Shown here piece by piece: positions 18,058 to 26,441 of a DNA stretch of 64,000 nt (its first letter is position 1; each line of letters opens with the position of its first letter). The stretch is from Mycolicibacterium palauense (GTDB taxonomy: Bacteria > Actinomycetota > Actinomycetes > Mycobacteriales > Mycobacteriaceae), in NCBI RefSeq assembly GCF_002592005.1, contig NZ_NVQF01000024.1:1-64000 (forward strand). The letters run 5' to 3'. Below the pieces are notes generated by a model. The model was given only the letters and a program-made list of their open reading frames with translations, ran no database searches and was not told the DNA's origin. A program made the translations under genes and the position numbers.

Positions 18058-18549
18058 ATGACATCAGCAACCACATCAGTCATGACATCAGCCATGACGC
18101 GCCACAAGACCGTGATACGAAGGGCGGCAGCGGCTCTGGCCGGCACGGCGGCCATCCTGGCGATGCCCGTCGCCGTCGCGGGCGCCGATCCGGGTATCGG
18201 CTGGGGTGCCCCCGGCCCCGGCATCCTGCCCGGCCCCGGGCTCGGCGGTGTCGGTGGGCCCGCCTCCGGACTCGGTGTGCTGCCCGGCGCCGGTCTGGGT
18301 CTGCCCGGCGTCGGGGTGGGCGGTGTGGGCGGCCCCGCATCGGGAATCGGCGTGCTGCCCGGCCCCGGCGCGGGCCTGCCCGGCGTCGGCCTGGGCGGCG
18401 TGGGTGGCCCGGCATCGGGAATCGGCGTCCTGCCCGGCCCCGGCGCGGGCCTGCCCGGCGTCGGCCTGGGCGGCGTGGGCGGACCCGCCTCCGGACTGGG
18501 CGTGCTGCCCGGCGCCGGCATCGGCCTGCCCGGCCCCGGACTCGTCTAG
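18058..18549 (+). CDS. Secreted Gly/Pro-rich repeat protein
   Basis: This 163-residue protein is of unknown function. Residues 1-42 look like a signal peptide with several Met/Thr residues first, then RRAAAALAGTAAILAMPVAVA, with cleavage near AGA-DP. The mature part is entirely Gly, Pro, Val, Leu and Ala. Residues 64-163 are exactly four copies of a 25-residue unit starting GVGGPASG and continuing LGVLPG. No Cys or charged residue occurs in the repeats. GGGAGA precedes the ATG at 18058. The composition recalls elastin-like surface proteins; no function can be assigned. Confidence 0.7.
   Translation: MTSATTSVMTSAMTRHKTVIRRAAAALAGTAAILAMPVAVAGADPGIGWGAPGPGILPGPGLGGVGGPASGLGVLPGAGLGLPGVGVGGVGGPASGIGVLPGPGAGLPGVGLGGVGGPASGIGVLPGPGAGLPGVGLGGVGGPASGLGVLPGAGIGLPGPGLV
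18247..18546 (+). repeat. Four tandem 75-bp coding repeats
   Basis: Four in-frame 75-bp units start at 18247, 18322, 18397 and 18472. Units 2 and 3 are nearly identical, and units 1 and 4 differ at the xGAGxGLP segment. The array ends exactly at the last sense codon. Confidence 0.85.
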
Positions 18550-18566
18550 CGATCACCCCACGGACC

Positions 18567-18602
18567 GGGGGTGCCGCGCCATCGTCGGGGCGCGGCACCC
18601 CC
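18567..18602 (+). terminator. Strong GC hairpin terminator
   Basis: A 14-bp perfect stem, GGGGGTGCCGCGCC with GGCGCGGCACCCCC, has an 8-base loop and follows the repeat protein by about 18 bases. There is no T-run (I-shaped). Confidence 0.65.
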
Positions 18603-18663
18603 ACCTCCGTCCCCGCCGGCCTCCTCACAACACACCAACGCCGTAACCGGGCACCATGGACGG

Positions 18664-19320
18664 GTGCGAGTGCTGGTAGTCGAGGACGAGAAACTTCTGG
18701 CCGACGCCATCGCGGACGGCCTGCGCCGCCACGCCGTGGCCGTGGACACCGTCTACGACGGCGAGGCCGCCCTGGAACGAACGTCGGTCAACGACTACGA
18801 CGTCGTCGTGCTGGACCGGGATCTGCCCAAGGTCTCCGGCGACGCGGTGTGCACGTCGATGACCGAGAACGGCGGCACCGCCCGCATTCTGATGCTCACC
18901 GCCGCCACCGCGGTCTCCGACCGGGTGGCCGGCCTGCGGCTGGGCGCCGACGACTATCTGAGCAAGCCGTTCGCCTTCGCCGAGCTGGTGGCCCGGGTCC
19001 AGGCGCTGGCACGACGCTCGCGGCCCGCGAGCCCGCCGGTGCTGCGGCGCAGCGGCATCGAACTGGACCTGCACCGGCGCACCGTCACCCGCGACGGAAA
19101 CCCGATACCGCTGTCCCGCAAGGAGTTCGCGGTGCTGGCGGAGTTGCTGCTGGCCGAGGGCGGCGTGGTCTCGGCCGAGCACCTGCTGGAGAAGGCCTGG
19201 GACGAGCACATCGACCCGTTCACCGCGGTGGTGCGCTACACCATCATGATGTTGCGCCGAAAGCTCGGGGACCCGCCGCTGATCAGCACGGAGGCCGGAG
19301 TCGGGTACCGGCTCACATGA
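18664..19320 (+). CDS. OmpR/PhoB-family response regulator
   Basis: This 218-residue two-domain regulator has an N-terminal receiver with acidic pocket VVEDEK, phospho-acceptor Asp in VVVLDRDLP and Lys in YLSKPFAF. The C-terminal winged helix runs from about residue 125 (LDLHRRTVTRDG to GYRLT). The start is GTG 18664; the only nearby ATG is out of frame. The stop overlaps the kinase start (ATGA), so the pair is one operon. The stimulus is not evident. Confidence 0.9.
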   Translation: MRVLVVEDEKLLADAIADGLRRHAVAVDTVYDGEAALERTSVNDYDVVVLDRDLPKVSGDAVCTSMTENGGTARILMLTAATAVSDRVAGLRLGADDYLSKPFAFAELVARVQALARRSRPASPPVLRRSGIELDLHRRTVTRDGNPIPLSRKEFAVLAELLLAEGGVVSAEHLLEKAWDEHIDPFTAVVRYTIMMLRRKLGDPPLISTEAGVGYRLT

Positions 19321-20507
19321 GGATCCGCACGCGCCTGACACTGCTGTACGCGGTGGCGTTCTTCCTCGCCGGCGCCATCCTGATCGCGCTGACCTATGTC
19401 AATCTGCGCCAGTCCCTGGAAAGCCGGCCCGGCACCGAGGCTCTCGTGGAGCAGTTCGTCGGCCGGTTCGGTGGGCTCAGGAACTTCCCGGTGCTCGACA
19501 GCCTGTTCGGTGCGATGGCCGCGCAGGCCGAACAAGACCGCGCCGACACCCTCAACTCCATGCTGCTGTGGTCGCTGGTATCGCTGTGCCTGGTGGGGGT
19601 CGCCGCCGTCGGGTTCGGCTGGCTGCTGGCCGGGCGCGCGCTACAGCCGCTGCAGGCGGTGACGGCCACGGCCCGCCGGGTGGCCGACCGCAATCTGCAC
19701 GAGCGGATCTGGCTGGCCGGACCCGACGACGAGATCAAGGAACTCGCCGACACCTTCGACGCCATGCTGGAACGGCTGGACCGGTCCTTCGACGGCCAGC
19801 ACCGGTTCGTCGCCAACGCCTCCCACGAACTGCGCACCCCGCTGGCCATCAACCGCACCCTCATCGAGGTGGCGTTGGAGGACCCGGCCACCCCGGAGGC
19901 CACCCGCACCCTGGGTAGGTCACTGCTGGCGGTCAACCAGCGCCAGGAACGGCTGATCGACGGCCTGCTGGTGCTGGCCAGTTCCGAACAGCACCTGGAC
20001 ACCCACACCCCCGTCGAGCTCGGCGAGGTCGCCGAACGCGCGGTCCGCGCGGCCGACGCCGCGGCCCGCGGCTCCGGGATCTCCGTGCAGGTCGAGCTGG
20101 ACCGGCCCGCGCCGGTCAGCGGTGATCCGGCACTCCTGGAGCGGCTGGCGGGCAACCTCGTCGACAACGCGGTGCGCTACAACGTCCGCGACGGCTGGGT
20201 CGGGGTGGTGGTGACCACGGCCGGCGGGCATGCGCGGCTCACGGTGCAGAACACCGGACCGGTGATCGCCGCCGACGACGTCGAGGGACTGTTCGAGCCG
20301 TTCCGGCGACTGCACCACGGTGCCGAAGGCACCGAATCGCCGGCCGCCGCCGGCGGCACCGGGCTGGGGTTGTCGATCGTGCGCTCGGTGGCCGCCGCCC
20401 ACGGCGGCCGGGTGCGGGCGGCACCGCGTCCGCAGGGCGGTCTGCTCGTCGAGGTGGAAATCCCGCTGAATCCCGGCGGGACGCGACCAGTAGTCGGCGG
20501 TCAGTAG
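19317..20507 (+). CDS. Two-component sensor histidine kinase
   Basis: This 396-residue membrane kinase has TM1 at about residues 7-28, an extracytoplasmic loop of roughly 55 residues, and TM2 at about 80-103. A HAMP linker follows, then HisKA with the phospho-His in NASHELRTPLAINRT. The HATPase domain has the N box (NLVDNAVRYN) and G2 box (GGTGLGLSIVRS). The short sensory loop suggests sensing of the envelope or membrane. It is the cognate partner of the coupled OmpR-type regulator. Its 3' end overlaps the convergent hemophore-related gene by 7 bases. Confidence 0.9.
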   Translation: MRIRTRLTLLYAVAFFLAGAILIALTYVNLRQSLESRPGTEALVEQFVGRFGGLRNFPVLDSLFGAMAAQAEQDRADTLNSMLLWSLVSLCLVGVAAVGFGWLLAGRALQPLQAVTATARRVADRNLHERIWLAGPDDEIKELADTFDAMLERLDRSFDGQHRFVANASHELRTPLAINRTLIEVALEDPATPEATRTLGRSLLAVNQRQERLIDGLLVLASSEQHLDTHTPVELGEVAERAVRAADAAARGSGISVQVELDRPAPVSGDPALLERLAGNLVDNAVRYNVRDGWVGVVVTTAGGHARLTVQNTGPVIAADDVEGLFEPFRRLHHGAEGTESPAAAGGTGLGLSIVRSVAAAHGGRVRAAPRPQGGLLVEVEIPLNPGGTRPVVGGQ

Positions 20508-20875
20508 TTGTGGCACGTCCCGGCGACCCGGTCGGCCAGCGCCTGCTTCTCCTGACCCTCCGGGGTGGCGCGCTTGGCGTCGAACTTCGCCCGCCACTCC
20601 GGATTGCGCGCGAACAGGTCGTCGACGCGGGCCTTGCGCTGATCCGGGGCAAGAGCGACGAACTCCTGGATCTTGGCCTGGGCCTCCGGGCGCTGGGCCA
20701 GCATGTCGGCCAGACCCGGGTCCTCGGCGCTCAGGGCCGCATTCAGCTGGGCATAGCTGCAGTCGGTGTTGATCAGCGGTCCGTCGATCGGCGCGGCACC
20801 GGCCACCCCGGTCGCGGCTGCCAGGCCGACCAGGGCCGCGGTCACCGACACCCCGAACGCGGTCAGCAGCTTCAT
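20501..20875 (-). CDS. Hemophore-related secreted protein (Rv0203-like family)
   Basis: This 124-residue exported protein has a signal peptide at residues 1-28 (ending VAGAAP), then INTDCSYAQLNAAL and a helical core with MLAQRPEAQAKIQEFV and RNPEWRAKF. It ends GTCHNY. The two Cys, near mature residue 10 and four residues from the end, probably form a disulfide. The C-terminal His/Tyr recall mycobacterial hemophore-like proteins that bind heme through Tyr and His. Heme binding is inferred from family resemblance only. Confidence 0.75.
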   Translation of the reverse strand: MKLLTAFGVSVTAALVGLAAATGVAGAAPIDGPLINTDCSYAQLNAALSAEDPGLADMLAQRPEAQAKIQEFVALAPDQRKARVDDLFARNPEWRAKFDAKRATPEGQEKQALADRVAGTCHNY

Positions 20876-20948
20876 CGTAGGAATCCCTTCTCGTCTGGTG
20901 TTCCGCCGGTCGGCGGTGAGCCCAGTTCAGCAGCGGACCCGTTTGGTC

Positions 20949-21036
20949 GGCGCTAGCCGGCCGACCGCACCGTGTTGGCGCTAGCCGACCCCGACCGCAC
21001 CGTGTCGGCGCTAGCCGGCCCGATCACGCCGTGGGC
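20949..21036. repeat. Three imperfect ~28-30-bp tandem repeats upstream of gluQ
   Basis: Units starting GGCGCTAGCCG lie at 20949, 20977 and 21007. They share the pattern GGCGCTAGCC...GACCGCACCGTG, with the third unit diverged. The array ends just before the TACATT -10 box of gluQ. Confidence 0.7.
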
Positions 21037-21049
21037 TACATTGCGGGAC

Positions 21050-21925
21050 GTGACCTCCCGCGCTCCCGCGGGCCGGTTCGCCCCGAGCCCGTCGGCCGAC
21101 CTCCACATCGGCAACCTGCGAACGGCCCTGCTGGCCTGGCTGTTCGCCCGCTCCAGCGGCCGCCGCTTCCTGATCCGGGTCGAGGATCTCGACGACCGCA
21201 CGTCCGGGGAGACCGCCGCGCGGCAGATCGCCGACCTCGCCGCGATCGGCATCGCCTCGGACGATCCCCCCGAATACCAGACCGCCCACACCGAGCGCTA
21301 CACCCGCGTCATCGATGCCCTCAGCGGGCGTGGCCTGACCTACGAATGTTATTGCAGCCGAAAGGACATCCGGTCGGCGCCGCGCGCCCCCCATGCCCCG
21401 GAGGGGGCCTACCCGGGCACCTGCCGGAACCTGACCGCCGAGCAGCGCGCCGAACGCCGCGCGTCGGGCCGCCCGCCCGCGCTCCGGCTGCGCTCGGAGG
21501 TCACCGAGTACGCGGTTCGCGACCTGTTGCACGGCACCTACACCGGGGTGGTCGACGATCTGGTGCTGCGCCGCGGCGACGGCGTCCCCGCCTACAACCT
21601 GGCCGTCGTCGTCGACGACGCCGCCCAGGGAATCGACCAGGTGGTCCGCGGCGACGACCTGCTGTCGTCGTCACCGCGCCAGGCCTATCTGGGATCACTG
21701 CTGGGCTACCCGCAGCCGGTCTACGCCCACGTCCCGCTGGTGCTCAACGCCGAGGGCAAGCGGCTGGCCAAACGCGACGGTGCGGTCACCCTGGCCGAGA
21801 TCGGCGTGACCGAGACGCTGCACCGCATCGCCGGTTCCCTGGGCTTCACGGCCGAGGACCCGCAGCAGATGCTGGCCGAGTTCGATCCCGCCCGGCTGCC
21901 GCGGCAGCCCTGGATCTACCCGTAG
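21050..21925 (+). CDS. gluQ: Glutamyl-Q tRNA(Asp) synthetase
   Basis: This 291-residue paralogue of the GluRS catalytic domain has no anticodon-binding domain. It attaches glutamate to the queuosine base at position 34 of tRNA-Asp. The signature is [20 protein letters not shown] (HIGH-like), the zinc region CYCSRKDIR...YPGTCR, and the KMSKS-like loop [15 protein letters not shown] ends seven bases before GTG 21050, suggesting a leaderless start. A tgt gene for queuosine insertion lies at 33-34 kb in the same window, which supports the role. Confidence 0.9.
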   Translation: MTSRAPAGRFAPSPSADLHIGNLRTALLAWLFARSSGRRFLIRVEDLDDRTSGETAARQIADLAAIGIASDDPPEYQTAHTERYTRVIDALSGRGLTYECYCSRKDIRSAPRAPHAPEGAYPGTCRNLTAEQRAERRASGRPPALRLRSEVTEYAVRDLLHGTYTGVVDDLVLRRGDGVPAYNLAVVVDDAAQGIDQVVRGDDLLSSSPRQAYLGSLLGYPQPVYAHVPLVLNAEGKRLAKRDGAVTLAEIGVTETLHRIAGSLGFTAEDPQQMLAEFDPARLPRQPWIYP

Positions 21926-21971
21926 CCGGTGCCGTGCCGGCAACGTCACCGGTTGTGGGAGAGTGGCGACC

Positions 21972-23342
21972 ATGTCCGCGACAACACGCCAGGTCGATGT
22001 CATCGTCGTCGGGGCCGGGCTCTCCGGGTTGATCGCCGCGCGCACGGTCCTGGCCGCCGGCCTTTCGCCGCTGGTCCTCGAGGCCGACGACCGGGTGGGG
22101 GGCCGCATCCTGACCGAGGAGCCGCTGCCCGGGCTGCCCCTGGAGCTGGGGGCCCAGTGGATCGGCGATACCCACCACCGGATGTTCGCCCTGGCCGACG
22201 AGCTGGGAGTGCAGACCTTCCCGCAGTACGAGGAGGGTGAGAGCTCCTACGATCTGGGTGGCTCGGGTGTGCTGCGGGAGAACGAGTTCCACGCGCGGTT
22301 CGGCTCGGAGCTGGCCGAACTCGAACGCGTGCTCAGACTGCTCGACGAGCTGGCCGCCGAGGTGCCGCCCGAAGCGCCGTGGCGGGCCCCGCGGGCCGCG
22401 GAATGGGACGCCATCACCGCGGGCGCCTGGTACGACGGGCAGGGCCTGTCGCCGGTGGCCCGAACACTGCTGGAGATCTGCACGGTGGGCATCCTGGCGG
22501 TGCCGACGGTCGAGGTGTCGTTCCTGCATCTGCTGTTCACCATCCAGACCTGCGGGGTGACCGCCGAGCTGTTCGCCGAGTCGGAGGGCGGCGCACAGAC
22601 CACCCGGTTCGTCGGTGGCACCGCCGAGATCCCCAAACGGTTGGCGGCCCTGATCGTCGACCACATCCTGCTCGGTGCCGCGGTCCAGCTCATCGAGCAC
22701 ACCGCCGACAGCGTCACGGTGCACTGCCGGGGCGGCCTGATCGTGCGAGGCCGGCAGGTCATCGTCGCGATCTCGCCCACCCTGGCCGGCCGGATCATGT
22801 ACGACCCGCCGCTGTCGGGGATCCGCGACCAGCTCACCCAGCGGATGCCCAACGCGTCGGCGATGAAGGCGTTCTTCGTCTATGACGAACCGTTCTGGCG
22901 TGCCGACGGCCTCAACGGACAGTTCATCTCCGATATCGGACCGGCACGGATGTCCAACGACACCTGCATCCCCGGCGACGACCACGGCGTGATCCTGCTG
23001 TTCCTCGAGGGCGAGCAGGCGCGCACCTTCGGCCGGCTGCCGCAGGCCGAACGGCGCACGGCGATGACCGCGGAGCTGGTGCGTCACTTCGGCCCCCGGG
23101 CCGCGCACCCGGAACTCTACGTCGACGGGGAGTGGGCCGACCGGCAATGGACGCGGGGCTGCTACAACGCCAACCTCGGCCCGCTGGTGTGGACCAACTA
23201 CGGTTCGGCCCTCGCCGAGCCCGTCGGCGTCATCCACTGGGCCTCAACCGATACCGCGGTGCGGTGGAGCGCCTACATGGAGGGCGCGGTGGAGGCCGGT
23301 GAGCGGGCGGCCAACGAGGTGATCGAGCAGCTGCTCCCGTAG
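21972..23342 (+). CDS. Flavin-containing monoamine oxidase-like protein
   Basis: This 456-residue FAD amine oxidase has an N-terminal dinucleotide motif, VIVVGAGLSGLIAARTVLAAG, followed by GGRILTEEPLP. The substrate domain has the GGTAEIPKRL segment, and the C terminus carries the second FAD contact region (GVIHWASTDT...GYMEGAVEAGERAANEV pattern). ATG 21972 is set by GGGAGAG upstream. The family oxidises primary or polyamines; M. tuberculosis AofH (Rv3170) is a similar enzyme. The substrate is not predictable. Confidence 0.85.
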   Translation: MSATTRQVDVIVVGAGLSGLIAARTVLAAGLSPLVLEADDRVGGRILTEEPLPGLPLELGAQWIGDTHHRMFALADELGVQTFPQYEEGESSYDLGGSGVLRENEFHARFGSELAELERVLRLLDELAAEVPPEAPWRAPRAAEWDAITAGAWYDGQGLSPVARTLLEICTVGILAVPTVEVSFLHLLFTIQTCGVTAELFAESEGGAQTTRFVGGTAEIPKRLAALIVDHILLGAAVQLIEHTADSVTVHCRGGLIVRGRQVIVAISPTLAGRIMYDPPLSGIRDQLTQRMPNASAMKAFFVYDEPFWRADGLNGQFISDIGPARMSNDTCIPGDDHGVILLFLEGEQARTFGRLPQAERRTAMTAELVRHFGPRAAHPELYVDGEWADRQWTRGCYNANLGPLVWTNYGSALAEPVGVIHWASTDTAVRWSAYMEGAVEAGERAANEVIEQLLP

Positions 23343-24107
23343 CTAGTCGCCGTGCGGGTCGGCCGCGTTCAGTGTGGCCACGACGTCGTCGTAATCGCCG
23401 CGGGCCTCGCCGTAGCGCAGGAACTTGACCCGTTGCACCTGGATCTCCCGGGCGTCCGGCTGTGTCTCCAGCAGGCCGACGACCTCCGCGACGAACTCGT
23501 CGAGCGGCATCGCGAACTCGCTCTCCTCCTGGCCCGGCAGCAGCGCGGTGCGGACCGCGGGCGGGACGAGTTCGACGACCTCGACGCTGGTGTCGGCGAG
23601 CTGCAGCCGGATCGATTCGCTGAGCATGTGGATCGCGGCCTTGGAGGCGTTGTAGCTCGGGGTCGCCTTCAGCGGGGCGAAAGCCAGGCCGGAGGAGACC
23701 GTGATGATCGTCGAATCCGGCTGTGTCTGAAGATGTTCGATGAATGCGGCGATGAGCCGCACCGGTCCCAGAACGTTGGTGGTGATCACCGACTCGGCCG
23801 AGGCGAGGAACGACGCCCGATGGTGCCAGTCCTCGACCTTCATGATTCCGGCCATCGCGACCACCACGTTGAGGTCGGGGTGGTCGGCCAGCACCCGGGC
23901 GGCCGCCGATTCGACGCTGGCCGGGTCGGTGGTGTCGATGCGCACCGCGTCCAGGCCGGGGTGCTCGGCACGGATCCGGTCGAGTTGCTCGGAGCGCCGG
24001 CCGCCGACGATCACCGTGTTTCCCCTGGCCTGCAGGGCCAGTGCGAGCGCCAGCCCGATACCGGTGGTGGAGCCGGGGATGAAGATGGTGTTGCCCGAAA
24101 TCCTCAT
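23343..24107 (-). CDS. Short-chain dehydrogenase (DltE-like SDR)
   Basis: This classical SDR has 254 residues. The nucleotide-binding region is PGSTTGIGLALALALQARG. The catalytic Ser is in TVSSGLAFAP and the catalytic pair YNASK (YxxxK) follows. Similarity to DltE-type oxidoreductases is by overall pattern. The ATG at 24107 follows a GGAATTGAGG Shine-Dalgarno region. It is 22 bp downstream of the hydrolase gene on the same strand, so the two probably form an operon. It converges on the amine oxidase, with stops one base apart. Confidence 0.85.
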   Translation of the reverse strand: MRISGNTIFIPGSTTGIGLALALALQARGNTVIVGGRRSEQLDRIRAEHPGLDAVRIDTTDPASVESAAARVLADHPDLNVVVAMAGIMKVEDWHHRASFLASAESVITTNVLGPVRLIAAFIEHLQTQPDSTIITVSSGLAFAPLKATPSYNASKAAIHMLSESIRLQLADTSVEVVELVPPAVRTALLPGQEESEFAMPLDEFVAEVVGLLETQPDAREIQVQRVKFLRYGEARGDYDDVVATLNAADPHGD

Positions 24108-24129
24108 GGCCTCAATTCCTTTTCTTTGC

Positions 24130-25011
<882 letters not shown>

Positions 25012-25100
25012 TCACCGACGACTCTTCTCCGCGCGTCGCGCGTTGTCGTCGACGCTGACCCCCAACCCGGCTTCGGGTTGACCACCGAGGCCGCTACCGG

Positions 25101-25111
25101 CTAGCGGTAAT
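25101..25111 (+). promoter_or_regulatory. CTAGCGGTAAT motif shared by two promoters
   Basis: This 11-base word lies upstream of the NarL-type regulator (25192). It recurs in reverse at 26288-26298, between the receiver-only gene and the kinase gene. The rest of the 24973-25191 gap holds a small CAACCC/GGGTTG hairpin at 25063-25080 and nothing else recognised. Confidence 0.4.
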
Positions 25112-25191
25112 CCCCACCGGTCCTGGCCGACCCGCCCGCATCCAGGTGAGACACTGGTGCACCGGATCGGGCGGCACACCCAGGAGGACAG

Positions 25192-25845
25192 ATGACAGGC
25201 ACGCGCGTGGTGCTGGCCGACGACGACGTTCTCCTGCGCGAGGGGCTCAGCAGCCTGCTGACGCGCTCCGGCTTCGACGTCGTCGGCGCCGCCGGTGACG
25301 GTCGGGACCTGCTGGACCTGGTCCGCCGGCAGCGGCCCGACCTGGCCATCGTGGACATCCGGATGCCGCCCGACCACCACACCGAGGGGCTCGATGCGGC
25401 CGCGGTGATCCGCCGGGAGGTGCCCGAGACCGCGATCCTGGTGCTCTCGGCGCACGTCGACGTCGACCACGCGATGGAGTTGCTGTCCGGTGGGCGGTCC
25501 GTCGGCTACCTGCTCAAGACCCGGGTCACCGACGTCGACGACTTCCTGACGACCCTGCACCGGATCGCCGACGGCGCCTCGGTGGTCGACCCGGCGCTGG
25601 TTCAGGAGCTGGTGTCGGCCAGGCGCCGCAACGACCCGCTGGCGGCGTTGTCCGGCCGGGAGCACGAGGTGCTCACGCTGATGGCCGAGGGACTGTCCAA
25701 CGGCGGGATCGCGCGTCGGCTGTTCGTCACCGAGGGCACCGTGGAAAAGCATGTGCGCAGCATCCTGACGAAGCTGGATCTGCCCGAGACCGGTGACGAC
25801 CACCGCCGGGTGCGCGCGGTGATCATGTATCTGGAGTCCCGCTGA
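25192..25845 (+). CDS. NarL/FixJ-family response regulator
   Basis: This 217-residue protein has a receiver domain with VLADDDVLLRE, phosphorylatable Asp in AIVDIRMPP and a Lys-bearing loop GYLLKTRV. The C-terminal LuxR HTH is LSGREHEVLTLMAEGLSNGGIARRL...TVEKHVRSI. AGGAGG precedes ATG 25192. It lies in a cluster with a receiver-only protein and a HisKA_3-type kinase, the kinase class that normally pairs with NarL regulators, so it is the likely partner of the kinase at 26.4-28.3 kb. Confidence 0.9.
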   Translation: MTGTRVVLADDDVLLREGLSSLLTRSGFDVVGAAGDGRDLLDLVRRQRPDLAIVDIRMPPDHHTEGLDAAAVIRREVPETAILVLSAHVDVDHAMELLSGGRSVGYLLKTRVTDVDDFLTTLHRIADGASVVDPALVQELVSARRRNDPLAALSGREHEVLTLMAEGLSNGGIARRLFVTEGTVEKHVRSILTKLDLPETGDDHRRVRAVIMYLESR

Positions 25846-26242
25846 CCGGCTGGTTGTCGTGCTGTCCCGTGGCGGCGGCACCGGCGACGAGGTCGCGCAC
25901 CGCGCGCGGCGAGAAGGCGAACTTCGGCAGGAATCCCGCGACCGGGCTCTCGGTGATCAGGTCGGCGAAGTCCGACTCGGCGTGGGTGGAGATCACGATC
26001 AGCGCCGACGCCGGGGCCCCGGCGTCGTGCAGCGCCCGCACGAGGTCGAACCCGCTCTCGGCTCCGAGGTCGACGTCGACGAGGGTGACGTCGGGCGACA
26101 GCGTGCGGTACTGCTCGAGCGCCTCGGTGATGCTGGATGCCATTCCAACGACGTCGATCCCACCGCGCTGCAGGATGGTGCCGGCGGTGGTGCGGAACTG
26201 GGCGCTGTCATCGACGATCAGGCAGCGCATGCCGAACCCCAC
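25823..26242 (-). CDS. Receiver-only response regulator
   Basis: This 139-residue CheY-like receiver has no output domain: CLIVDDSAQFRTTAG, phospho-Asp in VTLVDVDLGAESG, then a Ser/Thr switch in VISTHAES. The conserved Lys is replaced by Phe-Ser (LPKFAFSP) or shifted, since PKFAF carries one Lys. GTG 26242 follows TATGTT by six bases (leaderless type); ATG 26230 is an alternative. It overlaps the convergent NarL-type gene by 23 bp. It may act as a phosphate sink or competitor in the same signalling cluster. Confidence 0.85.
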   Translation of the reverse strand: MGFGMRCLIVDDSAQFRTTAGTILQRGGIDVVGMASSITEALEQYRTLSPDVTLVDVDLGAESGFDLVRALHDAGAPASALIVISTHAESDFADLITESPVAGFLPKFAFSPRAVRDLVAGAAATGQHDNQPVSGTPDT

Positions 26243-26287
26243 GAGCGAAACATACTGCGAGCATGACAGAACCGGCCGCGGCCCGGC

Positions 26288-26298
26288 ATTACCGCTAG
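26288..26298 (-). promoter_or_regulatory. Second copy of CTAGCGGTAAT
   Basis: This is the reverse-strand copy of the word at 25101-25111. It lies in the 199-bp gap between the divergent receiver gene (start 26242) and the kinase, about 30 bp upstream of a TAGCAT hexamer at 26328-26333. Confidence 0.4.
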
Positions 26299-26441
26299 CA
26301 GCAATTTCCCACCCCCCGCGCAGCCACTAGCATCGGGAAATCACCTTTCACCCACGGAAACCCCGACCCGACGGCACCGGGTCCGCACCCACGGTCGAGG
26401 CGGCGCCGCGCGGCGATTCGCTGCGCGGCCGGCTGCTGCGT

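Noticed and set aside
26295-26333. 12-residue minus-strand mini-frame ending in Cys-Cys with a good AAAGGTGA upstream
   Set aside because: Too short, no modification genes nearby as would be expected for a ribosomal peptide; the upstream purines may be chance.
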